Shown here piece by piece: positions 1 to 5,270 of a DNA stretch of 11,097 nucleotides. The stretch covers positions 1 to 11,097 of the forward strand of contig JAVBOE010000037.1 in assembly GCA_031550925.1 (NCBI GenBank), read 5' to 3'. Both the position numbers and the translations under genes were made by a program. This DNA is from JAIRNF01 sp031550925. GTDB lineage: Bacteria; Bacteroidota; Bacteroidia; Bacteroidales; UBA932. Within the stretch, counting starts at the first letter, position 1, and each line of letters begins with the position of its first letter. Under the pieces are notes generated by a model. It did no database searches. It saw only the letters and a list, made by a program, of their open reading frames with translations, and was not told the DNA's origin.

Positions 1-276
1 ATACAGGTTATCAAGGGATACAAAAACTTCATGGCAATAGCGAACACCCTAAGAAAAAGACAAAAAAGAAACCCTTAACAAAAGAGGATAAAAAGCAAAA
101 TCAACGGATATCATCTGTAAGAATAACCATTGAAAATATCACCAGGGAAGTAAAAATAGTCAGGATTATTGCCGAAAAATACCGCAACAGGAGAAAACGG
201 TTTGCCCTCAGATGTAATCTGATCGCTGCTATCTATAACCTTAATCTGAACTATAAATGATTTTCCGAAGAGGTCT
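1..276 (+). mobile_element. Right-hand end of an IS5-family insertion sequence (left part outside window)
   Basis: The window opens inside an IS element: a transposase 3' end (3-260) and a short non-coding tail. The tail reads TTTTCCGAAGAGGTCT; read inward from the other strand this is AGACCTCTTCGG, which resembles the terminal repeats of IS5-family elements (GAGACC-like ends). RAYT coding homology begins right after the tail, so the element boundary lies around 265-277. The exact end and the target duplication cannot be fixed because the left end is not in the window. The boundary is an inference; the transposase identity is firmer. Confidence 0.65.
3..260 (+). CDS. IS5-family DDE transposase, C-terminal 85 residues (5' end outside window)
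   Basis: Reading from base 3 gives an open frame of 85 codons ending in TGA at 258-260. The protein begins TGYQGIQKLH, runs through a lysine-rich stretch with LTKEDKKQN, and ends in EKYRNRRKRFALRCNLIAAIYN. This is the typical C-terminus of IS5-family (DDE_Tnp_4 type) transposases, where the matching block is usually close to RYRNRRKRFGLRFNLIAGIYN. Residue Glu44 of the fragment (bases 132-134, in RITIEN) aligns with the third acidic residue of the DDE triad, so the visible part of the active site is intact. The enzyme would cut and join IS ends. Whether the whole gene is intact cannot be judged from this window. Confidence 0.85.
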   Translation, partial: TGYQGIQKLHGNSEHPKKKTKKKPLTKEDKKQNQRISSVRITIENITREVKIVRIIAEKYRNRRKRFALRCNLIAAIYNLNLNYK

Positions 277-585
277 ATTGAATCGATAGAAACCGGACAA
301 GAAGAAAGTCGCAAGGAATGGATGCTACGACTATTTGCACATGCCGCTAAACGACAGAACAAGCAAGGCAAGTATCAACTATGGACACACGAGCACCACG
401 CGGTAGAGGTGTACTCTCCAGAATTTATTTCACAAAAAGTAGAATATATACACAACAATCCTGTACGTTTTGGAGTAGTAGAATGTCCGGAAGAGTATAT
501 ATACTCAAGCGCGCGAAACTATGCAGGAAAAGATAGCTGCCTAGATATTATTCCAGTTGATTTGAAATGGAAAACGTATAGCTGA
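277..585 (+). pseudogene. RAYT / IS200-like (Y1) transposase, C-terminal remnant broken by the IS
   Basis: The frame ending with TGA at 583-585 encodes ESIETGQESRKEWMLRLF, then QLWTHEHHAVEVY, VEYIHNNPVRFGVVECPEEYIYSSARNYAG and a short tail. These are hallmarks of the C-terminal half of Bacteroidetes REP-associated tyrosine transposases (Y1_Tnp superfamily): the ESRKEWML block, the W-x(2)-(E/D)-x-H-x-V/I-E segment, and YIHNNPVxxGxVxxPExYxYSSARNY. The N-terminal half, with the His-x-His metal site, is missing: upstream the same frame enters the IS tail with no recognisable RAYT sequence. An ATG at 322 could start an 87-residue fragment, but homology begins upstream of it, so this is debris rather than a real start. 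The 5' half probably lies beyond the IS, left of the window. The loss of function is inferred. Confidence 0.8.
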
Positions 586-588
586 AAT

Positions 589-607
589 TCCGAATTCCAA
601 ATTCGGA
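589..607. repeat. Perfect hairpin 3' of the RAYT remnant (first of two)
   Basis: TCCGAATT (589-596) and AATTCGGA (600-607) are exact reverse complements around a CCA loop. It lies four bases after the RAYT stop codon and 8 bases before a second hairpin. No T-run follows, so it does not look like an intrinsic terminator. A REP-type role is inferred from the position next to a RAYT gene. Confidence 0.6.
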
Positions 608-615
608 TGTGCTCG

Positions 616-638
616 AAGCGGCATTGCAGATGCCGCTT
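616..638. repeat. Perfect GC-rich hairpin, REP-like (second of two)
   Basis: AAGCGGCAT (616-624) and ATGCCGCTT (630-638) form a perfect 9-bp stem with a five-base loop, TGCAG. It is much richer in GC than the surrounding intergenic DNA. It sits between two converging genes (RAYT remnant and ACT protein) but has no U-tract on either strand. Short GC-rich hairpins flanking a RAYT gene are the usual form of REP sequences mobilised by such enzymes. Only a genome-wide copy count could prove that here. Confidence 0.6.
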
Positions 639-653
639 AACTATAGTAGGTAA

Positions 654-1049
654 CTAAGCGTTTTTAAGCGATTCCAGAATTTTCATCGCTTTTTCTCTCT
701 CATCATAAGGCACAAAGATATGATCGTGGTAGTAAGCGGCAACAACATTGCAGCTGATGCTTTCTTTTGACAATGCCGATGAAAAAGCGGCGGTTAAACC
801 CACAGCCGACAAAGATGAATGCACTTTCAGCGTTATCCATGCTGCAATAAAAATATATGGTAGCATTAATCTATCGGCAACTTCTTTTGATATAATAAGC
901 GTATAGCCTTCGCTCTCTTTAAACGAGCAAACAATCTCAGACAAATCAACAATGGTTAGATTTTCCACTGTACAAAATACAAATTGACCCTCGTGTAGCA
1001 GAGGGTCAATTGATTTTAGCAGCTTCTGTAGATCGCTTTCTCCAGACAT
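654..1049 (-). CDS. ACT-domain protein (COG3602-like, ACT_3/ACT_7 type)
   Basis: The 131-residue soluble protein opens with SGESDLQKLLKSIDPLLHEGQFVFCTV, the typical start of the COG3602 group, which carries a tandem of small ACT-like folds. Residues ~5-60 would be the ACT_3 part, and ~65-128 (ITLKVHSSLSAVGLTAAFSSALSKESISCNVVAAYYHDHIFVPYDEREKAMKIL) the ACT_7 part. ACT domains usually bind amino acids and control enzymes, but the ligand of this group is not established and no catalytic domain is attached. The ATG at 1049 follows the stop codon of nfnB after only five bases, so the two genes are almost certainly co-transcribed and perhaps translationally coupled. A sensor or regulator linked to nitrogen or redox metabolism is plausible but is inference. 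Confidence 0.85.
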   Translation of the reverse strand: MSGESDLQKLLKSIDPLLHEGQFVFCTVENLTIVDLSEIVCSFKESEGYTLIISKEVADRLMLPYIFIAAWITLKVHSSLSAVGLTAAFSSALSKESISCNVVAAYYHDHIFVPYDEREKAMKILESLKNA

Positions 1050-1054
1050 ATTTG

Positions 1055-2446
1055 TTAGCCTTTCTTCTCTTTTACGTATTTATCTATTGCCGCGGCAGCC
1101 TTACGTCCAGCGCCCATTGCTAGAATTACGGTTGCTGCGCCGGTAACTGCATCACCACCGGCAAACACACCTTCGCGCGTTGTTCTTCCATCATCATCGG
1201 CAACAAGACACATCCACTTATTAATGTCTAAGCCCGGAGTAGTAGATGATATCAGCGGATTAGGAGATGTACCAAGCGACATAATTACTACATCTGTATC
1301 TATAGTAAACTCTGAGTTTGGAATAAGAATAGGGCTTCTACGGCCCGATTCGTCGGGTTCGCCTAACTCCATTCTAACACAGGTCATTCCTTTAACCCAG
1401 CCTTTTTCATTTCCAAGTATTGCTGTTGGGTTTGTAAGCATATTAAATACTATGCCCTCTTCTTTAGCGTGGTGCACCTCTTCTACACGCGCCGGAAGCT
1501 CTTTTTCAGTACGGCGATAAACCACCGTAACCTCTGCCCCTAAACGCAAAGCGGTACGGGCAGCATCCATAGCAACGTTACCGCCCCCCACAACAGCAAC
1601 ACGTTTGCCAACATATATAGGCGTATCGTAGCTGCTATCGTAAGCTTTCATCAGGTTGGTGCGGGTTAGAAACTCATTGGCAGATACCACACCGTTAAGG
1701 TTCTCACCGGGTATATTCATAAACTTTGGAAGACCTGCTCCGGAACCGATAAACACGGCAGCGTAGCCCTCTATGTTCATCAAATCATCAACAGTAACGG
1801 TTCTTCCCACAACAACATCGGTTTCTATTTTTACGCCTAGCTTACGAAGGTTGTCAACCTCGTGCTTTACCACCTTTTCTTTAGGCAAACGAAACTCAGG
1901 GATCCCATATTCCAACACTCCTCCTGCCTTATGCAATGCTTCAAAAATTGTAACATCGTATCCCCAACGGGCAAGATCGTTAGCACATGATAGTCCGGCA
2001 GGACCGCTACCAATAACCGCAATTTTGTATCCATTGGCCGGCTGACGTGCTGACAAGTCAACGTTGTTTTCTTTAGACCAGTCGGCAACAAAGCGCTCCA
2101 GCTGACCAATAGCAACCGGTTCTTTCTTTATCCCTAAGATGCAATCGCCTTCGCACTGCGATTCTTGCGGACAAACACGCCCGCATACAGCAGGTAGGCT
2201 GCTATCTTCAGCAATAATTCGTGCTGCTTCGGCATGTTTTCCTTCGCGCACAGCAGCAATAAATTGTGGTATTTTAATACTTACCGGACAAGCATCAACA
2301 CAGCGTGGTTTCTTACACATAAGGCAGCGCGTAGCTTCCAACATTGCTTCTTCCGCATTATATCCGTAGCAAACCTCTTCAAAGTTGGTTGCTCTTACTT
2401 TAGGGTCCTGTTCTCTTACAGGTACTCGGGGTATATTATTAGCCAT
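1055..2446 (-). CDS. nfnB: NfnB/NfnL-type large subunit of NADH-dependent ferredoxin:NADP+ oxidoreductase (GltA/SudA-like)
   Basis: The 463-residue protein has the glutamate-synthase small-subunit fold. Residues 41-53 (Cys41, 44, 49, 53) and 88-102 (Cys88, 92, 98, 102) form the N-terminal module for two 4Fe-4S clusters. By analogy with dihydropyrimidine dehydrogenase and solved Nfn structures, Glu117 in IGQLERF is at the site of the non-cysteine cluster ligand. Residues 146-159 (GSGPAGLSCAND) form the FAD-binding GxGxxG motif. Residues 283-304 (VAVVGGGNVAMDAA) are a second Rossmann motif, for NADPH. GDAVTGAATVILAMGAG near the end closes the FAD site. Such proteins are often annotated as NADPH-dependent glutamate synthase (GltA) or sulfide dehydrogenase subunit A. 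The partner gene 141 bases upstream on the same strand matches the Nfn small subunit, so a bifurcating transhydrogenase, coupling NADPH oxidation to NAD+ and ferredoxin reduction or the reverse, is the best call. No glutamate synthase large subunit is in the window. Confidence 0.88.
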   Translation of the reverse strand: MANNIPRVPVREQDPKVRATNFEEVCYGYNAEEAMLEATRCLMCKKPRCVDACPVSIKIPQFIAAVREGKHAEAARIIAEDSSLPAVCGRVCPQESQCEGDCILGIKKEPVAIGQLERFVADWSKENNVDLSARQPANGYKIAVIGSGPAGLSCANDLARWGYDVTIFEALHKAGGVLEYGIPEFRLPKEKVVKHEVDNLRKLGVKIETDVVVGRTVTVDDLMNIEGYAAVFIGSGAGLPKFMNIPGENLNGVVSANEFLTRTNLMKAYDSSYDTPIYVGKRVAVVGGGNVAMDAARTALRLGAEVTVVYRRTEKELPARVEEVHHAKEEGIVFNMLTNPTAILGNEKGWVKGMTCVRMELGEPDESGRRSPILIPNSEFTIDTDVVIMSLGTSPNPLISSTTPGLDINKWMCLVADDDGRTTREGVFAGGDAVTGAATVILAMGAGRKAAAAIDKYVKEKKG

Positions 2447-2587
2447 TCTAAGTTCAAATAAAATTTAGGTTAATAGGTTAAGCGTTAATAGAGAAGCGTT
2501 AAGCGAAAAAGATTCAAAGAAAAACTTGGATTGCTTATGTTTTGAAACTTTAAACCTTTTAAATTTCCTAAACTCTTCTATCGCTCT
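2447..2587. other. Intergenic spacer within the nfn operon, with GCGTTAA repeats
   Basis: 141 bases separate the nfnA stop from the nfnB start. I see no gene, no tRNA and no strong terminator. Bases 2468-2510 are built from short repeated units (GGTTAA, AAGCGTTAA twice). The stretch 2494-2510 recurs with one mismatch near the right edge of the window. Confidence 0.6.
2494..2510 (+). repeat. Copy 1 of a short dispersed repeat
   Basis: AAGCGTTAAGCGAAAAA here matches AAGCGTTAAGTGAAAAA at 11002-11018 in 16 of 17 bases. Both copies lie in non-coding DNA. A half copy (AAGCGTTAA) lies just before this one at 2480-2488. Confidence 0.45.
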
Positions 2588-3451
2588 TTAGCTAGGATTA
2601 CCAAGGTCTGCAAGGCATTTACAGTCGGCTTCTTTTTCAAGGTCTTTATACATTGCCTGACGGCGCATAGCCTCGTCGAAGTTTACCAAATGACCGTCAA
2701 ATTCGGGCCCATCAACACAGGTAAATTTTATTTTCCCGCCAACACTTACGCGACAGGCCCCGCACATTCCGGTACCATCAACCATAAGCGTATTAAGGCT
2801 TACAATAGTTTTAAGATTGTATTCTTTTGTTACCAAAGCAACAAACTTCATCATTATCATAGGACCGATGGCAATAACTTCGTCATAATGCTTACCTTCT
2901 TCGTCTATCAGCTTGCGAAGTCTATCGGTAACCAATCCCTTAAATCCTTCAGTGCCGTCGTCTGTGGCAACGTACACGTTACCAGCCACAGCCTTAACCT
3001 CATCCTGAAGAATGAGCATATCTTTTGTTTTAGCGCCAACAATTAAATCGGCTTCAACGCCATGCTGATGTAGCCATTTTAACTGCGGATATACAGGCGC
3101 AGTACCTACTCCGCCCGCAATAAACAGAATCTTCTTTTTCTTAAGTTCGTCGATAGGTTCATGCACAAACTCTGACGGATGACCAAGCGGACCAACAAAG
3201 TCAAGCATGGTATCGCCCTCTTCTTTCGCACAAATCAACCTACTAGAGGCGCCTACAACTTGTGTTACAATGGTAACGGTGCCTCTATCCGCGTCATAAT
3301 CGCAAATGGTAAGCGGAATACGCTCGCCTTTGTCATGTACTCTTAGAATTACAAACTGTCCTGGCAAAGCAGAACGCGCAACACGAGGAGCCTCAATATC
3401 CATCAGGTAGATATTAGGAGCTAACAATCGTTTCTCTACAATTTTAAACAT
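2588..3451 (-). CDS. nfnA: NfnA/NfnS-type small subunit (sulfide/dihydroorotate dehydrogenase-like FAD/NAD-binding protein)
   Basis: I start at the ATG at 3451 (MFKIVEKRLLAPNIYLMD, 287 residues), not at the TTG 24 bases upstream. Family members usually start with M-(Y/F)-KIV, and a promoter-like box lies across the TTG. In this numbering, residues 44-50 (RIPLTIC) fit the flavin-binding R-x-P-(L/Y)-(T/S) motif of ferredoxin reductase-type proteins. Residues 113-122 (GGVGTAPVYP) form the NAD(H)-binding glycine motif. Residues 225-245 (DGTGMCGAC...C) give Asp225, Cys230, Cys233 and Cys245, the ligands expected for the unusual 2Fe-2S cluster of Nfn small subunits (one Asp, three Cys). The subunit would exchange electrons with NADH through FAD and pass them to the NfnB flavin. 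The pair is also called SudB/SudA or resembles PyrK-type electron-transfer subunits, but the full length and partner favour Nfn. Confidence 0.88.
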   Translation of the reverse strand: MFKIVEKRLLAPNIYLMDIEAPRVARSALPGQFVILRVHDKGERIPLTICDYDADRGTVTIVTQVVGASSRLICAKEEGDTMLDFVGPLGHPSEFVHEPIDELKKKKILFIAGGVGTAPVYPQLKWLHQHGVEADLIVGAKTKDMLILQDEVKAVAGNVYVATDDGTEGFKGLVTDRLRKLIDEEGKHYDEVIAIGPMIMMKFVALVTKEYNLKTIVSLNTLMVDGTGMCGACRVSVGGKIKFTCVDGPEFDGHLVNFDEAMRRQAMYKDLEKEADCKCLADLGNPS

Positions 3452-3472
3452 ACCGGTTTTTCTGGTTTTAGG

Positions 3473-3480
3473 CAAAAATA
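3473..3480 (-). promoter_or_regulatory. Candidate -7 box for the nfn operon
   Basis: Read on the minus strand this is TATTTTTG, an exact match to the Bacteroidetes -7 consensus TAnnTTTG. It lies 21 bases upstream of the chosen nfnA ATG, leaving a leader of roughly 15 bases. No TTTG -33 box is seen at 19-21 bases upstream. That position is taken by the palindrome at 3501-3526, so an activator or repressor may act there. This is inference. Confidence 0.45.
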
Positions 3481-3500
3481 AATAGGTTCAACTCATAAGA

Positions 3501-3526
3501 ATGCACTTAGCAACTTTTAAGTGCAT
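3501..3526. promoter_or_regulatory. Perfect inverted repeat in the nfn promoter region (candidate operator)
   Basis: ATGCACTTA (3501-3509) and TAAGTGCAT (3518-3526) are exact reverse complements, separated by eight bases. The repeat begins 20 bases upstream (minus strand) of the TATTTTTG box, so it covers the place where a -33 box would lie. It does not match Rex (TTGTGAA-n4-TTCACAA) or CRP/FNR-type sites. A role as a dimeric regulator site is inferred from symmetry and position only. Confidence 0.45.
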
Positions 3527-3681
3527 AATTAGCTGTACAAAAACTAACAATCTGTTATCGTATAGATAAACTGCGAAGATAATATATTTAGCCGTAAAAT
3601 TGAAATGCGCTAGCCAATACCCACTTAGCCTTTATTTTTAAACACTTTACAAGATAAAGTAATTAGTATCGACTTTTGTAT

Positions 3682-3689
3682 TAATTTTG
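3682..3689 (+). promoter_or_regulatory. Candidate -7 box for the nucleotidyltransferase gene
   Basis: TAATTTTG matches the TAnnTTTG consensus exactly and is followed by CC, as is common in this phylum. No good -33 box lies 19-21 bases upstream, and the leader would be about 110 bases. A weaker alternative nearer the gene is TTG, 20 bases, then TAAATTTT, just before the ATG. Confidence 0.4.
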
Positions 3690-3808
3690 CCACACGTTTT
3701 GAGAATACGTAACAAAATACTTACATTGAACAATGCTCATTTAAAGTTTGTTACACTTATACATTGATTGATAGAATACTACGCATTACATAAATTTTAA
3801 GGGATTAA

Positions 3809-4708
3809 ATGAAACCTACATTATTAGTACTTGCAGCCGGAATGGGTAGCAGATATGGTGGTCTTAAGCAAATGGACGGTCTAGGTCCTAGTGGAGAAAC
3901 CATTATGGACTACTCTATTTTTGACGCCGCACGTGCAGGATTTGGAAAAGTTGTTTTTGTAATTCGTAAATCTTTTGAGAAAGACTTTAAAATGGCTTTT
4001 ACAGATCGCTTTAAAGGAAATATAGATGTAGAATTTGTATATCAAGAGATTGAAGATGTACCCGAAGGGCTAACATACAACACAGAACGCACCAAACCAT
4101 GGGGAACGGGACATGCCGTACTTATGGGCGCTTCTGCTATTAAAGAACCCTTTGCCGTTATTAATGCCGACGATTTCTACGGTGCTGATGCTTTTAAAGT
4201 ATTAGCTGATTTTCTTTTGAAGAATCAAAAAAATACCAACCATTATGCTATGGTTGGCTATCGTTTGGGTAATACGCTGTCTGAATCGGGACCCGTTTCG
4301 AGAGGTGTTTGCTCGGTAAATGAAAACAGCATTCTTGAAACAGTTGTAGAAAGAACACAAATAGAACGTTCGGGTGGTATTATTTTCTACAAAGACGGAA
4401 CAACAAAAATCGATATCTCTGAAAACGAGCTGGTATCGATGAACTGCTGGGGTTTTACTGTCGATTTCTATACTCATTTAGAGCAGCTGTTTAAAGAATT
4501 CCTAAAAGAAAACGGACAGAACCTGACTTCAGAGTTCTATATTCCTTTTGCTGTAAACGATCTTATCAAGAAAAATATTGCCGAAGTTGAGGTATTGCAG
4601 ACCACCGCTAAATGGTTTGGCGTAACCTACCAAGACGATAGAAATTCGGCCATTTTAAGCATAAATAACCTGATAAAAAAAGGAGAATACCCTGCTAAAC
4701 TTTGGTAG
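3809..4708 (+). CDS. Sugar-phosphate-type nucleotidyltransferase (NTP_transferase family), substrate unknown
   Basis: The 299-residue protein starts MKPTLLVLAAGMGSRYGGLKQ. Residues 11-21 match the GxGxRxGGxKQ nucleotide-binding loop of the NTP_transferase family, and Lys20 would contact phosphate. KPWGTGHAVL (96-105) and AVINADDFYG (116-125, with Asp121/Asp122 as likely metal ligands) complete the nucleotide and metal site. SMNCWGFTVDFY (210-221) resembles the strand that closes the sugar site. Such enzymes join a sugar phosphate or similar phosphate to a nucleotide, giving NDP-sugar and pyrophosphate. This type is common in Bacteroidetes, and the substrate cannot be read from sequence. No sugar kinase, epimerase or glycosyltransferase is next to it, so the pathway is open. 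It seems to be a single-gene unit: an intergenic region lies before it and a terminator after it. Confidence 0.85.
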   Translation: MKPTLLVLAAGMGSRYGGLKQMDGLGPSGETIMDYSIFDAARAGFGKVVFVIRKSFEKDFKMAFTDRFKGNIDVEFVYQEIEDVPEGLTYNTERTKPWGTGHAVLMGASAIKEPFAVINADDFYGADAFKVLADFLLKNQKNTNHYAMVGYRLGNTLSESGPVSRGVCSVNENSILETVVERTQIERSGGIIFYKDGTTKIDISENELVSMNCWGFTVDFYTHLEQLFKEFLKENGQNLTSEFYIPFAVNDLIKKNIAEVEVLQTTAKWFGVTYQDDRNSAILSINNLIKKGEYPAKLW

Positions 4709-4737
4709 GTTTCTCGCTGAATTATAAATAAAGAAGA

Positions 4738-4771
4738 GGTTGTAAGAAAATACTTGCAGCCTTTCTTTTTT
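4738..4771 (+). terminator. Intrinsic terminator after the nucleotidyltransferase gene
   Basis: GGTTGTAAG (4738-4746) pairs along its whole length with CTTGCAGCC (4753-4761), with two G-U pairs, around an AAAATA loop. The T-rich run TTTCTTTTTT follows at once. It lies about 30 bases after the stop codon and before the next gene's promoter region. Confidence 0.7.
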
Positions 4772-4786
4772 ATAGCGTAAGTTTAG

Positions 4787-4794
4787 TATTTTTA
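4787..4794 (+). promoter_or_regulatory. Weak candidate -7 box for the DUF2007 gene
   Basis: TATTTTTA differs from TAnnTTTG only in the last base. It lies 19 bases before the ATG at 4814 and just after the upstream terminator, so a promoter is expected in this short gap. No clear -33 box is seen. Confidence 0.3.
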
Positions 4795-4813
4795 CAAAAC
4801 AAACAATGATGCT

Positions 4814-5260
4814 ATGAAAAACGAAGATAAAATCAAGCTGATTACGGTAGGTACTTATGGCAACTCTGTACTGGCTAATATTATGAAAGCAAAGCTGGAG
4901 GCGGCAGGTATTGATAGCGTCTTGATGTCAGAAAACCTTGTAAATATTATAAATATAAGCCAAGTTTCCGGAGTTATTAAGCTTCAAGTACGTGAAGAGG
5001 ATGTAGCCGCTGCAAAAGGAATTTTAGCAATAACAACAAACGAACACGAATCTCCGATAGAAGAAGTAACTACAGCTGATGAAGGCGTTACATGCCCCTA
5101 TTGTGGCTCAAAAGACACCATTGTAGCGCTTGGCCATTCCAACGTTTTTGTTGCAGTGTGGATGCTTTTTCTCAGCTCTTTCCCGTTTTACAATAAAAAA
5201 CGATACTACTGCAATACATGCTATAAGTACTTCAAGGCACGCCCTACTTCATACAAGTAA
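4814..5260 (+). CDS. DUF2007-domain protein with C-terminal zinc ribbon
   Basis: The 148-residue protein has two parts. Residues ~8-72 (LITVGTYGNSVLANIMKAKL to VREEDVAAAKGIL) match the DUF2007 family, small ferredoxin-like folds often labelled putative signal-transducing proteins. Their partner is unknown. Residues 94-136 carry CPYC (Cys94, Cys97) and CNTC (Cys133, Cys136), a zinc-ribbon pair. Between the two knuckles lies a hydrophobic stretch, ~111-125 (VFVAVWMLFLSSFPF), that might touch or enter a membrane. The ATG at 4814 is the only usable start, because the ATGs at 4806 and 4809 give no frame through the gene. It converges with the acyl-CoA ligase gene, with only four bases between the stop codons. 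The cellular role is unknown; the domain calls are fairly sure. Confidence 0.8.
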   Translation: MKNEDKIKLITVGTYGNSVLANIMKAKLEAAGIDSVLMSENLVNIINISQVSGVIKLQVREEDVAAAKGILAITTNEHESPIEEVTTADEGVTCPYCGSKDTIVALGHSNVFVAVWMLFLSSFPFYNKKRYYCNTCYKYFKARPTSYK

Positions 5261-5270
5261 GCGTTTACTT
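5255..5270. repeat. Short inverted repeat made by two converging stop codons
   Basis: AAGTAA (5255-5260) and TTACTT (5265-5270) are exact reverse complements with four bases between them, GCGT. Each arm holds the TAA stop of one of the two converging genes. It is weak and AT-rich and lacks a T-run, so terminator function is uncertain. Confidence 0.35.

Larger units (their letters stand above)
3452..3808. other. Divergent intergenic region between nfnA and the nucleotidyltransferase gene
   Basis: This 357-base AT-rich stretch has no convincing gene on either strand and no tRNA-like fold. It holds the candidate nfn -7 box (3473-3480), a perfect 9-bp inverted repeat (3501-3526) and a second -7-like box on the plus strand (3682-3689). 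Bases 3690-3808 would be a leader of more than 100 bases for the nucleotidyltransferase gene if that box is used. I recognise no known riboswitch in it. Confidence 0.6.

Noticed and set aside
111..371. Minus-strand open frame of 86 codons across the IS/RAYT junction
   Set aside because: It overlaps two recognisable plus-strand transposase sequences and has no recognisable features of its own.
1055..2446. Calling this gene glutamate synthase small subunit (gltD) in ammonia assimilation
   Set aside because: No large glutamate synthase subunit is nearby, and the upstream gene is a clear Nfn-type small subunit.
3452..3475. Upstream extension of nfnA to a TTG at 3475
   Set aside because: It adds eight residues not usual in the family, uses a rare start codon, and lies next to a consensus -7 box; the ATG at 3451 fits better.
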